A stretch of 64,000 bases of DNA from Flavobacteriales bacterium (GTDB lineage Bacteria > Bacteroidota > Bacteroidia > NS11-12g > UBA9320): NCBI GenBank assembly GCA_020635355.1, contig JACJZW010000009.1, positions 1-64,000 of the forward strand. The letters are read 5' to 3'. The first letter of the stretch is position 1. Each line of letters opens with the position of its first letter. This document shows positions 17,690-26,376 of the stretch, piece by piece. The notes below the pieces were generated by a model that saw only the letters and a program-made list of their open reading frames with translations, made no database searches and was not told the origin of the DNA. A program made the translations under genes and the position numbers.

Positions 17690-18703
17690 ATGAAAAAGTT
17701 CATTTTCACGATCACATTCCTCGCAATGTGTGTGGGCGCATTTGCACAAAATGAGGCCGAAATCAAGAAAAAAACGGAAGAGCTTACTACCGCCAAGGCA
17801 GAGTTGGCGGCCGCTCAAGCTAAAATTGACCAGCTTAACGCTGAAATTCAAAAACTGAAACCCATTGTCAAATGGAAGATGGGTGGGTACCAATCCATCA
17901 ACTTCAATCAGGGGTCCTTTACGAATTGGGCAAAGGGAGGGGTTAATTCTGTTTCTGTGACCTTTTTGGGGAACTTGTTTGCCAACTACAAGTTCAACAA
18001 CTGGACCTGGGACAACAACCTGGATATGTCCTATGGCGTGATTAAGAACAAGGGGCAGGATTTGAGAAAAAACGAAGACAAAATAGACCTGCTCACCAAG
18101 GTTGGACGAAAGGCATCCAAGCGCTTCTCCTGGGCGGGTTTGATGCGTTTTGAAAGCCAATTTGCCGAAGGTTTTGATTTCAATTCTGAAAGCACTGACT
18201 TACCGGTTATTTCCCGATTTGCCGCACCGGCCTACATCAAAGCATCTCTTGGACTGGACTTCAAACCCAATGATAAGCTTTCTATTTATCTATCACCTGC
18301 GGCGGGTAAATGGACCATTGTGAATGACGATTCCATTGCCGCGCTGAACCTGTACATTCCGGAAACACATGACAATCCGAATTTCCGGGGTGAGTTTGGA
18401 GCCTTGATGTCTGCCACGTATCAGGATAAAGAGTTCATCAAGAATGTGGGACTGAAATCTACCCTGGAACTCTTCAATAACTTCACAGATCCCAACAAAC
18501 CGAATCGCAAAAACATTGACGTGGATTGGCAGGTTATGCTGAACATGAAGGTAAGTAAGTACATCGGTGCCAACCTGTTCACTCATGTGTTGTACGACAA
18601 CGACACCAAAATAGAATACGACCCGATCAACAAACCGGGTGTAATGGGACCACGACTCCAGTTCAAGGAATTGTTTGGCATTGGCTTTTCGCTGAAATTT
18701 TAA
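17690..18703 (+). CDS. DUF3078 family outer membrane beta-barrel protein
   Basis: This 337-residue exported protein has a signal peptide (about 1-20, VGAFAQ), a short coiled coil (about 22-58, heptads rich in Glu/Lys/Ala) and a predicted barrel with repeated aromatic strands (FNQGSFTNWAKGGVNSVSV, NWTWDNNLDMSYG). The W-K-GG-N pattern is the signature of DUF3078, a Bacteroidota outer membrane family of unknown function. It ends with a C-terminal FSLKF strand. The start is 27 bases after the biotin carrier gene with no clear terminator, so read-through is possible. Confidence 0.82.
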   Translation: MKKFIFTITFLAMCVGAFAQNEAEIKKKTEELTTAKAELAAAQAKIDQLNAEIQKLKPIVKWKMGGYQSINFNQGSFTNWAKGGVNSVSVTFLGNLFANYKFNNWTWDNNLDMSYGVIKNKGQDLRKNEDKIDLLTKVGRKASKRFSWAGLMRFESQFAEGFDFNSESTDLPVISRFAAPAYIKASLGLDFKPNDKLSIYLSPAAGKWTIVNDDSIAALNLYIPETHDNPNFRGEFGALMSATYQDKEFIKNVGLKSTLELFNNFTDPNKPNRKNIDVDWQVMLNMKVSKYIGANLFTHVLYDNDTKIEYDPINKPGVMGPRLQFKELFGIGFSLKF

Positions 18704-18741
18704 TGAACGAAAACGGTTCTGACCTGTTGTGTTTCAAGTTG

Positions 18742-18749
18742 TAAATTTG
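18742..18749 (+). promoter_or_regulatory. -7 element of the DUF2911 gene
   Basis: TAAATTTG, a perfect TAnnTTTG, 38 bases before the ATG at 18788. No TTG lies at the standard distance. Confidence 0.4.
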
Positions 18750-18787
18750 ATTTCCAATAAACAGAACATTAAGCATAAAGAAATACG

Positions 18788-19696
18788 ATGAAAAAGTTTG
18801 TTATCGGCCTGATGATGTTGAGTGTAAACTCACTCATGACAACGGCTCAAATTAATGTACCCCAACCAAGTCCGCTGGGTACCGTAACCCAGAAAGTTGG
18901 CCTTGTAGATATCAGCATCAATTACTCCCGTCCCGGTGTTAAAGGCCGGGTGATCTTTGGTGACCTGGTTCAATTTGGTGAAATATGGCGCCTCGGAGCC
19001 AACGCCAGCACAAAGCTCAATCTTAGTAACGATGTCACCATTGAGGGTCACGATGTTCCCGGCGGTGAATATGCTTTGTATGCCATTCCTGAGCAGGACA
19101 AGTGGACTGTTATCATTCACAAGAATACAACGTATTGGGGAGTGGGCGACAAATACACACCGGAAGAAGATTTAGTTCGGTTTGACGTTCCGGTGAATGC
19201 CAATTACCCAATTAAAGTAGAGACCATGACGTTTGAAATTGCTGATGTTACCTCGGATGCGTGCAACATCGTATTCACCTGGGAGAATACGGAGGTGAAG
19301 TTGAATGTCAAAACCAATACCGATCAGATGGTGATGTCCGAGATCAATCAAAAGATGAAAGGCATCAGTTCTGCTACCTACTATCAGGCCGCCCGATACT
19401 ACCTGGAGAATGATAAGGACATGAATCAGGCTCTGGAATGGATCAATAAGTCACTGGAGGAGAATGACAAGTTTTGGGTACATCGTCAGAAATCCTTGAT
19501 TTTGGCTAAACTAGGCAGATATGCCGAGGCGGTTGAAACTGCTGAGACCTCCAAGAAATTAGCCCTTGCAGATGGCAATAAGGATTATGTTCGATTGAAC
19601 GATAAATCCATTGAAGAATGGACGCCACTCATCACCAAAAAGGAATTAAAGGAGATGAAGAAGGAAAAGAAAAAGGATAAGAAGAACGCAAAGTGA
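18788..19696 (+). CDS. DUF2911 domain exported protein with TPR-like tail
   Basis: This is a 302-residue protein with a signal peptide (about 1-20, SLMTTAQ), a DUF2911 beta domain (about 24-170) showing INYSRPGVKGRVIFG, EIWRLGANAST and GGEYALYAIP, and a helical C-terminal part (about 185-275) that reads like one or two TPR hairpins (YYLENDKDMNQALEWINKSL). The chain ends in a Lys-rich tail (KKEKKKDKKNAK). DUF2911 is common in Bacteroidota and is periplasmic or surface located, with no known biochemical role. A strong terminator follows directly. Confidence 0.83.
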   Translation: MKKFVIGLMMLSVNSLMTTAQINVPQPSPLGTVTQKVGLVDISINYSRPGVKGRVIFGDLVQFGEIWRLGANASTKLNLSNDVTIEGHDVPGGEYALYAIPEQDKWTVIIHKNTTYWGVGDKYTPEEDLVRFDVPVNANYPIKVETMTFEIADVTSDACNIVFTWENTEVKLNVKTNTDQMVMSEINQKMKGISSATYYQAARYYLENDKDMNQALEWINKSLEENDKFWVHRQKSLILAKLGRYAEAVETAETSKKLALADGNKDYVRLNDKSIEEWTPLITKKELKEMKKEKKKDKKNAK

Positions 19697-20003
19697 TTAT
19701 TAAAAACCCCGACAAATTTGTTGGGGTTTTTTGTTTTAGCATGGTGATGGGGCCAAGCCAATTTCAGCGTCAATGATAAGATTTTACCGACATCACTGTT
19801 GTTGATCGAGGTGTTTGTTACCAAACGTGAAGGAAATTCACCCAACGTGTATGGTCATTTCAATTAAAATGTCGAGGGATGCATTCACCCCTTCCCCATC
19901 GAAAATTAACCGTTTCAAGCCAAACCGCCTACATCACGCCGTAAAGTAAGCGTTTAACTTGGTTGTTGTTCCTGGAGTGTCCTCGGTAAGACAGCACAAA
20001 CCG
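19697..20003. other. Non-coding stretch between convergent genes
   Basis: Apart from the terminator at 19702-19736, I see no gene, promoter box or clear repeat in these 307 bases. Both flanking genes end here. Confidence 0.5.
19702..19736 (+). terminator. Intrinsic terminator after the DUF2911 gene
   Basis: AAAACCCCGACA pairs with TGTTGGGGTTTT around AATT, followed by a T-rich tract. It lies five bases after the stop codon. Confidence 0.85.
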
Positions 20004-20435
20004 CTAGTCTATCACCGTAAGTTTATACAGCACCGCCAGTGATTCGCCCGATTGTGGATCGGTATATTGGTAACGTGCATTCTCCAGATGATTTCCGTCG
20101 AATTTGATGCGCCGGCTCACGCAAATCTGTCGCCACTCACCCAAGGAATTCTTCGCAAAGTAGCGGTGTTGAACCACGTACATCTTGCTCTTGTTCACGC
20201 CTTCTTTGGATAACCAAACTTCTACGTACAGGAAGTCGCCATTGGGGAGTTCGCCCACCGGCATCCGGTTCGTATGCTTCTTAACCGTTCCCTTCAGGTG
20301 TTTACCGGTTGCCATCTGCAGGGTGTCGCCATTGTACACCACCGCATGATACATCATATCGTAATTGGCCTTTTTGCCGGCATAGGCCGAGCTCATGCCC
20401 AGTAGAAGAAAAATGAGGAGGTTGAATCGGATCAT
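20004..20435 (-). CDS. Small exported protein of unknown function
   Basis: This is a 143-residue protein. I chose the ATG at 20435 because it opens a good signal peptide (MIRFNLLIFLLLGMSSAYA) and lies just after a -7 box; the frame runs further upstream into rho without support. The mature part is beta-rich with many aromatic and basic residues (YDMMYHAVVYNGDTLQMATG, MYVVQHRYFAKNSLGEW). I recognise no family. It sits 53 bases downstream of rho on the same strand with its own promoter. Confidence 0.65.
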   Translation of the reverse strand: MIRFNLLIFLLLGMSSAYAGKKANYDMMYHAVVYNGDTLQMATGKHLKGTVKKHTNRMPVGELPNGDFLYVEVWLSKEGVNKSKMYVVQHRYFAKNSLGEWRQICVSRRIKFDGNHLENARYQYTDPQSGESLAVLYKLTVID

Positions 20436-20441
20436 AATCCT

Positions 20442-20449
20442 CAAAAGTA
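20442..20449 (-). promoter_or_regulatory. -7 element of the small exported protein gene
   Basis: TACTTTTG on the minus strand (20449-20442), six bases before the ATG at 20435. It predicts a leaderless or very short leader. Confidence 0.45.
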
Positions 20450-20488
20450 CACCTACCGATGATAATACCGGTTTTGGGACAATGTGGA

Positions 20489-22111
20489 TCAGGAGTTCAT
20501 GGAAATCAGGAACTCGTTGTTGTCGCGTGTGCCCTGCATTTGCTTCAACATCATGTTCATGGCTTCCTCGGCATTCATATCGGCCAGGTAGTTTCGAAGT
20601 ACCCACAGACGTTGCATAACCGGTTTTTCCAATAGCAGATCCTCCCGACGGGTGGAACTTGAAACAATATCGATGGCTGGGAAAATACGACGGTTCGACA
20701 GCTTTCTGTCCAACTGAAGTTCCATGTTACCGGTTCCTTTGAACTCTTCAAAGATCACCTCATCCATTTTCGACCCGGTGTCTGTCAACGCTGTAGCGAT
20801 GATGGTCAATGATCCACCGTTTTCAATGTTCCGTGCCGCACCAAAGAATCGTTTGGGGCGGTGAAGGGCGTTTGCATCCACACCACCGGATAAGATTTTA
20901 CCGGAGGCCGGTTGAACCGTATTATATGCACGGGCTAGACGGGTAATGGAGTCCAAGAGGATTACTACATCGTGTCCGCACTCGGTGAGACGCTTTGCCT
21001 TTTCCAGAACAATGTTGGCCAATTTTACGTGCTTATCAGCCGGTTCGTCAAACGTTGATGCCACTACTTCGGCTTTTACCGAACGAGCCATATCGGTTAC
21101 CTCTTCTGGTCGCTCATCAATCAGGAGGATGATCATATAAACCTCTGGATGATTAGCTGAAATGGCATTGGCAACATCCTTCAACAAATTGGTTTTACCC
21201 GTTTTGGGTTGCGCCACAATCAATCCCCGTTGGCCTTTACCAATGGGAGTAATCAAATCAATGATTCGTGTGCTGTAATTATTGGACTTGTACTCCAGAT
21301 TGAATTTTTCATCCGGGAAAAGCGGAGTCAGGTGTTCAAACGACACCCGATCCCGAACCATTTCAGGTGATTTGCCATTGATCATTTCAACATTGATCAA
21401 CGCGAAGTATTTCTCCCCTTCCTTTGGAGGACGAATGGTTCCCTGAACCACATCACCGGTCTTAAGACCAAATGATTTTACCTGTGAAGGTGAAATGTAC
21501 ACATCATCCGGTGATGGCTGATAGTTATAGTCGGCCGAGCGCAGAAATCCATATCCATCCTGAATGGTTTCCAATACTCCTTGCGTGCTCACAATTCCTT
21601 CTGTTTCCAGGAAGTTGAGCAGGTTGTCTCTCAGTTCTTTTCGCTTCTCGCGTTCCACATCCTTTTCGGAACGCTGACGATTTTGGTGGTGATCATGACG
21701 ATGTTGCTTTTCATGATGATCATGCCTTTCAGCAGGCTGGTCATTCTTCTTTTGTACGGCAGAAATTACCTGGCTATCGTCTGATTTCTCCTTCGTTTCT
21801 TGTGGTTCCGGTTTCGCGGGACGCTTGCGATTTTTATCACGTGGCTTATGCTCCTCTTCCTTTTTGGCTTCAACTCGTGGAGCCGCATCGGCGGGTTTGT
21901 TTTCACGTGTTCGCTTGGGGCGCTCCCGGGTTGGTTTGGGTTTTTCAGGAGCTTCTTCCTGGTTGGCTTCTGTTGGCTTCAGTGCCTGCACTTCCAGAAT
22001 TTTATAGACCAGATCCTGCTTTTTTAGGGACTTAGCATTAATGTCCAGTTTCGCTGCAATTTCCTTGAGTTCGGAAACGAGCATGTCGTTTAACGTTGTA
22101 ATGTCGTACAT
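20489..22111 (-). CDS. rho: Transcription termination factor Rho with large disordered insertion
   Basis: Rho is the hexameric RNA helicase that ends transcription. The 540-residue chain has the N-terminal helical Rho_N domain (about 4-46), then about 115 residues of charged, disordered sequence (about 47-163) rich in Pro, Lys, Arg, Glu and His, including a His cluster near 129-146. The cold-shock-like RNA-binding domain follows (about 165-245), then the RecA-like ATPase with Walker A AQPKTGKT (about 300-307), Walker B VVILLD (about 382-387) and the central-pore Q-loop region SGKILSGGVDANA. E. coli Rho has 419 residues, so the insertion accounts for the extra length. The ATG at 22111 matches the family start. 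Confidence 0.96.
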   Translation of the reverse strand: MYDITTLNDMLVSELKEIAAKLDINAKSLKKQDLVYKILEVQALKPTEANQEEAPEKPKPTRERPKRTRENKPADAAPRVEAKKEEEHKPRDKNRKRPAKPEPQETKEKSDDSQVISAVQKKNDQPAERHDHHEKQHRHDHHQNRQRSEKDVEREKRKELRDNLLNFLETEGIVSTQGVLETIQDGYGFLRSADYNYQPSPDDVYISPSQVKSFGLKTGDVVQGTIRPPKEGEKYFALINVEMINGKSPEMVRDRVSFEHLTPLFPDEKFNLEYKSNNYSTRIIDLITPIGKGQRGLIVAQPKTGKTNLLKDVANAISANHPEVYMIILLIDERPEEVTDMARSVKAEVVASTFDEPADKHVKLANIVLEKAKRLTECGHDVVILLDSITRLARAYNTVQPASGKILSGGVDANALHRPKRFFGAARNIENGGSLTIIATALTDTGSKMDEVIFEEFKGTGNMELQLDRKLSNRRIFPAIDIVSSSTRREDLLLEKPVMQRLWVLRNYLADMNAEEAMNMMLKQMQGTRDNNEFLISMNS

Positions 22112-22233
22112 TCAGAATGAATTTAACTATTCGTCAAGATTTTATCGGAGAAGACCGTAAAATGTTGGGAAAAGCACCCGACGGAGAGTCAGATACCCGG
22201 CAATGATAATGAAATTTCAGGATATGCAGGAAA

Positions 22234-23460
22234 TCAAGCCAAAAGTTTGACCGGATTCTCCATCAATTCTTTAAAAGTCAGCAGGAATTCGGATCCCACT
22301 ACTCCATCAACCGAACGGTGATCACAACTTAAGGTCACTTTCATCACGTTTCCAACGGCCAGTTCGCCGTTCTCTACTACCACGGTTTCCTTGGCTGCGC
22401 CGATGGCCAGAATACAGCTATCCGGTGGGTTAATGATGGCCGTAAATTCTTCAATCCCATACATACCAAGGTTGGATATCGTGAAGGTATTTCCCTCCCA
22501 ATCGGCTGGTTGCAGCTTCTTTTCTTTGGCGCGAACAGAATAGGATTTTACCTCGGAGCTGATTTGGGAAAGTGATTTAAAATCGGCGTGGCGTACAACA
22601 GGCACCAACAAACCATCTTCAACAGCCATTGCCACACCAATGTGGATGTGATCGTACCGTCGAATCTTATCGCCCATCCAGGCTGAGTTTACTTTTGGGT
22701 GTTTTCGCAGGGCGATGGCGGCTGCCTTTACAATCAAATCATTCATCGAAACCCGGGTTTCAACATATTCATTGATTTGTTTGCGTGCCTCAATGGCTTT
22801 ATCCATACGCACTTCCATCGTCAAATAGAAGTGAGGTGCGGTAAACTTGCTTTCACCTAACCTACGGGCAATGGTTTTGCGCATTTGACTCACCGGGATA
22901 TCGGTATAGGACTCCGATGCCGAAACCGATGACGCCGCTGCCGGTGCCATCTGAGGGGTATAGGTTTCCACATCGCGCTTCACAATCCGTCCACCTTCTC
23001 CGGACCCGTTAATCAGCCCAATGTCTACTCCCATTTCCTTCGCCAACATTTTGGCCAATGGCGATGCCTTTACCCGACTGTCCGAATCAACTGGTGAGGT
23101 GACCGGTTGGGCCGTACTTACCGCCGGTGCAGAAGGTTCAGGTGTGGCTACAGGAGCTGCAGCTTCTTCTACCTTTGCTGGCGCCGATGACGTTTGTTTA
23201 AGAAGGTCATCAAATGATTCACCGCTTTTGCCTATGATGGCAATAACCGAATCAATGGGCATGGTGGCACCTTCTTCTACATTCAAATGAAGAACAGTTC
23301 CTTTCTCGTAATTCTCGAGATCCATTGTAGCCTTATCGGTTTCTACCTCAGCCAGAACGTCGCCCGGTTTAACATCATCACCAACTTTTACCTGCCATGA
23401 AACCAGAACACCTTCTTCCATGGTGTCGCTCATCTTCGGTAATTTAACTGCTACAGCCAT
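22234..23460 (-). CDS. pdhC: Pyruvate dehydrogenase complex E2, dihydrolipoyllysine acetyltransferase
   Basis: E2 passes the acetyl group from lipoamide to CoA and forms the core of the complex. The 408-residue chain has one lipoyl domain (about 2-78; lipoylated lysine 43 in ETDKATMD), a Pro/Ala/Thr linker, a peripheral-subunit-binding domain (about 128-165, VKASPLAKMLAKEMGVDI) and the catalytic domain with SCDHRSVDG. The motif LPKMSDTMEEGVLVSW is typical of pyruvate rather than 2-oxoglutarate E2. I use the ATG at 23460; the longer frame has no homology. A perfect -7 box lies 23 bases upstream. E1 and E3 genes are not in the window. Confidence 0.93.
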   Translation of the reverse strand: MAVAVKLPKMSDTMEEGVLVSWQVKVGDDVKPGDVLAEVETDKATMDLENYEKGTVLHLNVEEGATMPIDSVIAIIGKSGESFDDLLKQTSSAPAKVEEAAAPVATPEPSAPAVSTAQPVTSPVDSDSRVKASPLAKMLAKEMGVDIGLINGSGEGGRIVKRDVETYTPQMAPAAASSVSASESYTDIPVSQMRKTIARRLGESKFTAPHFYLTMEVRMDKAIEARKQINEYVETRVSMNDLIVKAAAIALRKHPKVNSAWMGDKIRRYDHIHIGVAMAVEDGLLVPVVRHADFKSLSQISSEVKSYSVRAKEKKLQPADWEGNTFTISNLGMYGIEEFTAIINPPDSCILAIGAAKETVVVENGELAVGNVMKVTLSCDHRSVDGVVGSEFLLTFKELMENPVKLLA

Positions 23461-23483
23461 TAATTCGTTTTGAAAAGAGAACG

Positions 23484-23491
23484 CAAAACTA
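23484..23491 (-). promoter_or_regulatory. -7 element of the E2 gene
   Basis: TAGTTTTG on the minus strand (23491-23484), 23 bases before the ATG at 23460. It lies in the 121-base divergent region shared with thyA. Confidence 0.5.
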
Positions 23492-23581
23492 AGCACTTAG
23501 GTTTAAATAATGTTGAAAACAATGGAGGTGTGTTCGCGTACTTTGAAGGGAATTTAGAGCGAGGCGAACACAGAAGCGGAT

Positions 23582-24376
23582 ATGGATCAATACGAGCAGT
23601 TTTTACGATATGTTTATGAGAACGGAGCCACCAAGACTGACCGCACCGGTACGGGTACACGAAGTGTATTTGGCGGACAGTTGCGTTTTGATCTCCATGA
23701 AGGGTTTCCGCTCATCACCTCTAAAAAGGTCCACCTGAAATCCATTATCTACGAACTTCTGTGGTTTCTCAAAGGCGACACCAACATCAAATACCTGACA
23801 GACAATGGTGTCCGAATTTGGAATGAATGGGCAGATGAGAACGGGGATCTGGGTCCGGTTTATGGTAAACAATGGCGCAGTTGGCAAGGAGCCGATGGAA
23901 CCACGTATGATCAGGTCAAAGAAGTGCTCCGTTTGCTGAAAGAACAACCCGATAGTCGAAGAATTCTGGTGAATGCCTGGAATGTTGGCGATCTGGACAA
24001 GATGGCCCTGAGTCCATGCCACTGTTTATTTCAGTTTTATGTGGCCGATGGAAAGCTCAGTTGTCAGCTTTATCAGCGAAGTGCAGATCTGTTCCTAGGT
24101 GTGCCGTTCAACATTGCCTCCTACGCTTTGTTAACAATGATGATGGCGCAGGTTACCGGATATGAACCGGGAGAATACGTCCACACCTTTGGCGATGCGC
24201 ACATTTACTCCAATCACTTCGAGCAGGTAGAACTTCAACTGTCACGGGATGTTCGGCCCTATCCTGAAATGAAGATCAATCCGGATATCACGGATTTATT
24301 TGCTTTTGATTATGCGGATTTTGAACTGATTGATTACAACCCACATCCCGGCATTAAGGGGATGGTTGCGGTATAA
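23582..24376 (+). CDS. thyA: Thymidylate synthase
   Basis: ThyA methylates dUMP to dTMP using methylene-tetrahydrofolate. At 264 residues it has the same length as the E. coli enzyme, with the catalytic cysteine at position 146 in SPCHCLFQFYV, the phosphate-binding DSRRILVNAWN and RSADLFLGVPFNIASYA, and the C-terminal PGIKGMVAV that closes on the active site. The start fits the family. A near-match -7 box (TACTTTG, one base short) lies at 23539-23545. A perfect palindromic terminator follows. Confidence 0.97.
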   Translation: MDQYEQFLRYVYENGATKTDRTGTGTRSVFGGQLRFDLHEGFPLITSKKVHLKSIIYELLWFLKGDTNIKYLTDNGVRIWNEWADENGDLGPVYGKQWRSWQGADGTTYDQVKEVLRLLKEQPDSRRILVNAWNVGDLDKMALSPCHCLFQFYVADGKLSCQLYQRSADLFLGVPFNIASYALLTMMMAQVTGYEPGEYVHTFGDAHIYSNHFEQVELQLSRDVRPYPEMKINPDITDLFAFDYADFELIDYNPHPGIKGMVAV

Positions 24377-24380
24377 ATCA

Positions 24381-24411
24381 CGGTTGCTCATGAGCAACCG
24401 AGTATTTTTTT
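24381..24411 (+). terminator. Intrinsic terminator after thyA
   Basis: A perfect 20-base palindrome (CGGTTGCTCA/TGAGCAACCG, 24381-24400) is followed by a seven-T run (24405-24411). It ends just before the convergent lipoprotein gene. Confidence 0.85.
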
Positions 24412-24415
24412 CTCC

Positions 24416-24916
24416 CTATTTGTCCAGGATAAATGTGCCTGAAATACTAATGGTATCTTGCTCCTCATCCAGGGTATACCCATTGAAGTCCCCCATTAAT
24501 CTGGGTCGAGTGTTAATCTCGCTAAAGTTAACCGCTCCGTTTTCAAATTGAATGACCCGGCCATCCCAGGTACCGTCCTGAAGGAATACAATTCGGGCGG
24601 TTGAAGGCTCAAGTGAGTAACCTAGCGGGTATGTCATTGCTTCCTTTCCATATATTTCGAAGACCAGGCTGCTCTGACCAACACCATTGATTTCAAAATA
24701 AAGAGGTATGGTTATCCCATCTGACGGGCTGTCGAATTCTACATGCTCTACCTTCCCTTCCACATGTGAATCCGATTGAAAGGGCTGCTTGAGCGTATAA
24801 ATTCCTCGATTATCAATATCGATCCCTGTACGACTATCATCATTGCATCCTTCATTTACGAATGACAACAGAATACAGCATAATGCCAGTACTTTTGAAC
24901 GGTGAGTTGTTTTCAT
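24416..24916 (-). CDS. Probable exported lipoprotein of unknown function
   Basis: This is a 166-residue protein with a hydrophobic N-terminus (VLALCCILLSFVNEGC); cysteine 24 could be lipidated, though NEGC is a poor lipobox. The mature part is predicted all-beta, with alternating polar and hydrophobic stretches (ITIPLYFEINGVGQSSLVF, ARIVFLQDGTWDGRVIQF), and ends GTFILDK. I recognise no family. It is flanked by thyA (convergent) and rarA (upstream, same strand, 48 bases away) with no evident link. Confidence 0.6.
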   Translation of the reverse strand: MKTTHRSKVLALCCILLSFVNEGCNDDSRTGIDIDNRGIYTLKQPFQSDSHVEGKVEHVEFDSPSDGITIPLYFEINGVGQSSLVFEIYGKEAMTYPLGYSLEPSTARIVFLQDGTWDGRVIQFENGAVNFSEINTRPRLMGDFNGYTLDEEQDTISISGTFILDK

Positions 24917-24964
24917 AGTGCTATTTCAGCTATGCCAAGATAGGCAATTGAGCCCAATTCTCAA

Positions 24965-26248
24965 CTAATAGCCGTACTTCTCCTTCCAGTAGGCCCGTAA
25001 ACGTGCTCTGGATTCATTCTCCCGTGGGTTGTCTTTGGGGTTATAAAATTGGGTGCCGCTGATTTCATCCGGCAAAAATTCCTGTTCCACAAAATGCCCG
25101 GGAAAGCTGTGGGCATACTTATACCCCAGACCATAATCCAGATCCTTCATCAAGCGCGTTGGAGCATTTCTCAGGTGAAGCGGGACGTCCAGATTTCCGG
25201 TTTGTTTCACCACCTCCTGGGCGTCGTTTATCGCCTGATAGGATGAATTGCTCTTAGGTGATGTGGCCAAATAGACCGTGACCTGAGATAACACAATCCG
25301 ACATTCCGGGTATCCGATGGATTGAGTGGCCTGAAATCCGTTAACTGCCATCACCAGTGCCGTGGGATTGGCATTGCCGATGTCTTCGCTGGCCAGAATA
25401 ATGAGCCGTCGTGCAATAAAAATGGGGTCTTCCCCACCTTCAATCATGCGTGCTAAATAGTAAACGGCAGCATTGGGGTCACTTCCACGAACCGATTTGA
25501 TAAAGGCCGAAATCACATCGTAATGCTGATCACCCGATTTGTCGTAGCCGATGCGTCGCTCCTGAACCACGGATTCCACCAGTTCATTGGTAATCTTCAC
25601 ATGTTGCTTTTGATCTGCCGTGGACAGCACCAGTTCCAGTGTATTGAGTAATCGTCTGGCATCCCCACCGGAAAGCACCATCAACGCCTCCAGTTCAATG
25701 ATCTCCGGTTGCCTTTCCTTGACCCAGCCATCTTTTTCAATGGCCTGAGTTACGACTTGACGCAGCTCATCAGAAGATAAGTTCTTAAGAACATAGACTT
25801 CCGATCGACTGAGGAGAGCCGAATTCACTTCGAAAGATGGATTCTCAGTGGTGGCACCAATCAAAGTGATTACGCCCTTTTCAACGGCTTTAAGTAAGCT
25901 GTCTTGTTGTGATTTGTTAAAACGATGAATCTCGTCTATGAAGAGTATGGCGGAATGATTACCCATAAAGGAATGTCGTTCTGCCTTTTCAATTACCTCA
26001 CGAACTTGCTTCACCCCGGAATCGGTGGCACTCAGGGTATAAAACGGGCGGTCCAAGGTATTGGCTATCACCCCGGCAAGGGTTGTTTTACCTACACCCG
26101 GAGGGCCCCAAAAGATCATGGATGGGATATGGCCCGATTCCAGCGCCTTCCTCAACGGAGTTCCCGGACCAATAATGTGGGACTGACCAATGTATTCTGT
26201 TAATGTTCCCGGCCGAACCCGTTCTGCTAAAGGGGTGGATGATATCAC
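24965..26248 (-). CDS. rarA: Replication-associated recombination protein A (AAA+ ATPase)
   Basis: RarA (MgsA) acts at stalled replication forks. The 427-residue chain starts PLAERVRPGTLTEYIGQ, then shows Walker A GPPGVGKTT (about 48-56), Walker B AILFIDEIHRFNK, sensor 1 IGATTENPSFEV, and the C-terminal clamp-loader-like region with GSDPNAAVYYLARMIEGGEDP. The only start near the conserved N-terminus is the GTG at 26248. A perfect -7 box ends four bases before it, suggesting a leaderless mRNA. Confidence 0.94.
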   Translation of the reverse strand: MISSTPLAERVRPGTLTEYIGQSHIIGPGTPLRKALESGHIPSMIFWGPPGVGKTTLAGVIANTLDRPFYTLSATDSGVKQVREVIEKAERHSFMGNHSAILFIDEIHRFNKSQQDSLLKAVEKGVITLIGATTENPSFEVNSALLSRSEVYVLKNLSSDELRQVVTQAIEKDGWVKERQPEIIELEALMVLSGGDARRLLNTLELVLSTADQKQHVKITNELVESVVQERRIGYDKSGDQHYDVISAFIKSVRGSDPNAAVYYLARMIEGGEDPIFIARRLIILASEDIGNANPTALVMAVNGFQATQSIGYPECRIVLSQVTVYLATSPKSNSSYQAINDAQEVVKQTGNLDVPLHLRNAPTRLMKDLDYGLGYKYAHSFPGHFVEQEFLPDEISGTQFYNPKDNPRENESRARLRAYWKEKYGY

Positions 26249-26252
26249 GAGT

Positions 26253-26260
26253 CAAAAGTA
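26253..26260 (-). promoter_or_regulatory. -7 element of rarA
   Basis: TACTTTTG on the minus strand (26260-26253), four bases before the GTG at 26248. Confidence 0.45.
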
Positions 26261-26313
26261 GTACATGACGGATTGCGATTTGGATAATTCTAAACTCAGG
26301 CGAAATGTCATTT

Positions 26314-26346
26314 TTCCCAATATGGTTTTGAAAATTCCCAATATGG
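26314..26346 (+). promoter_or_regulatory. Operator-like direct repeat around a -33 element
   Basis: TTCCCAATATGG occurs at 26314-26325 and again at 26335-26346, exactly 21 bases (two helical turns) apart. Each copy contains an imperfect CCCA-ATA-TGGG dyad. The -33 TTTG of the downstream gene lies between them, so a bound protein would cover the promoter. Confidence 0.5.
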
Positions 26347-26358
26347 GTTGTACATTTG
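26327..26358 (+). promoter_or_regulatory. Promoter of the 26377 secreted protein gene
   Basis: TTTG at 26327-26330, 20 bases, then TACATTTG at 26351-26358. Both elements are perfect and 18 bases precede the GTG start. Confidence 0.65.
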
Positions 26359-26376
26359 AATAACTAAATTACTACT

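Noticed and set aside
23539..23545. TACTTTG as a thyA promoter -7 box
   Set aside because: It has one spacer base instead of two. It may still work, but it is below the standard used for the listed boxes.
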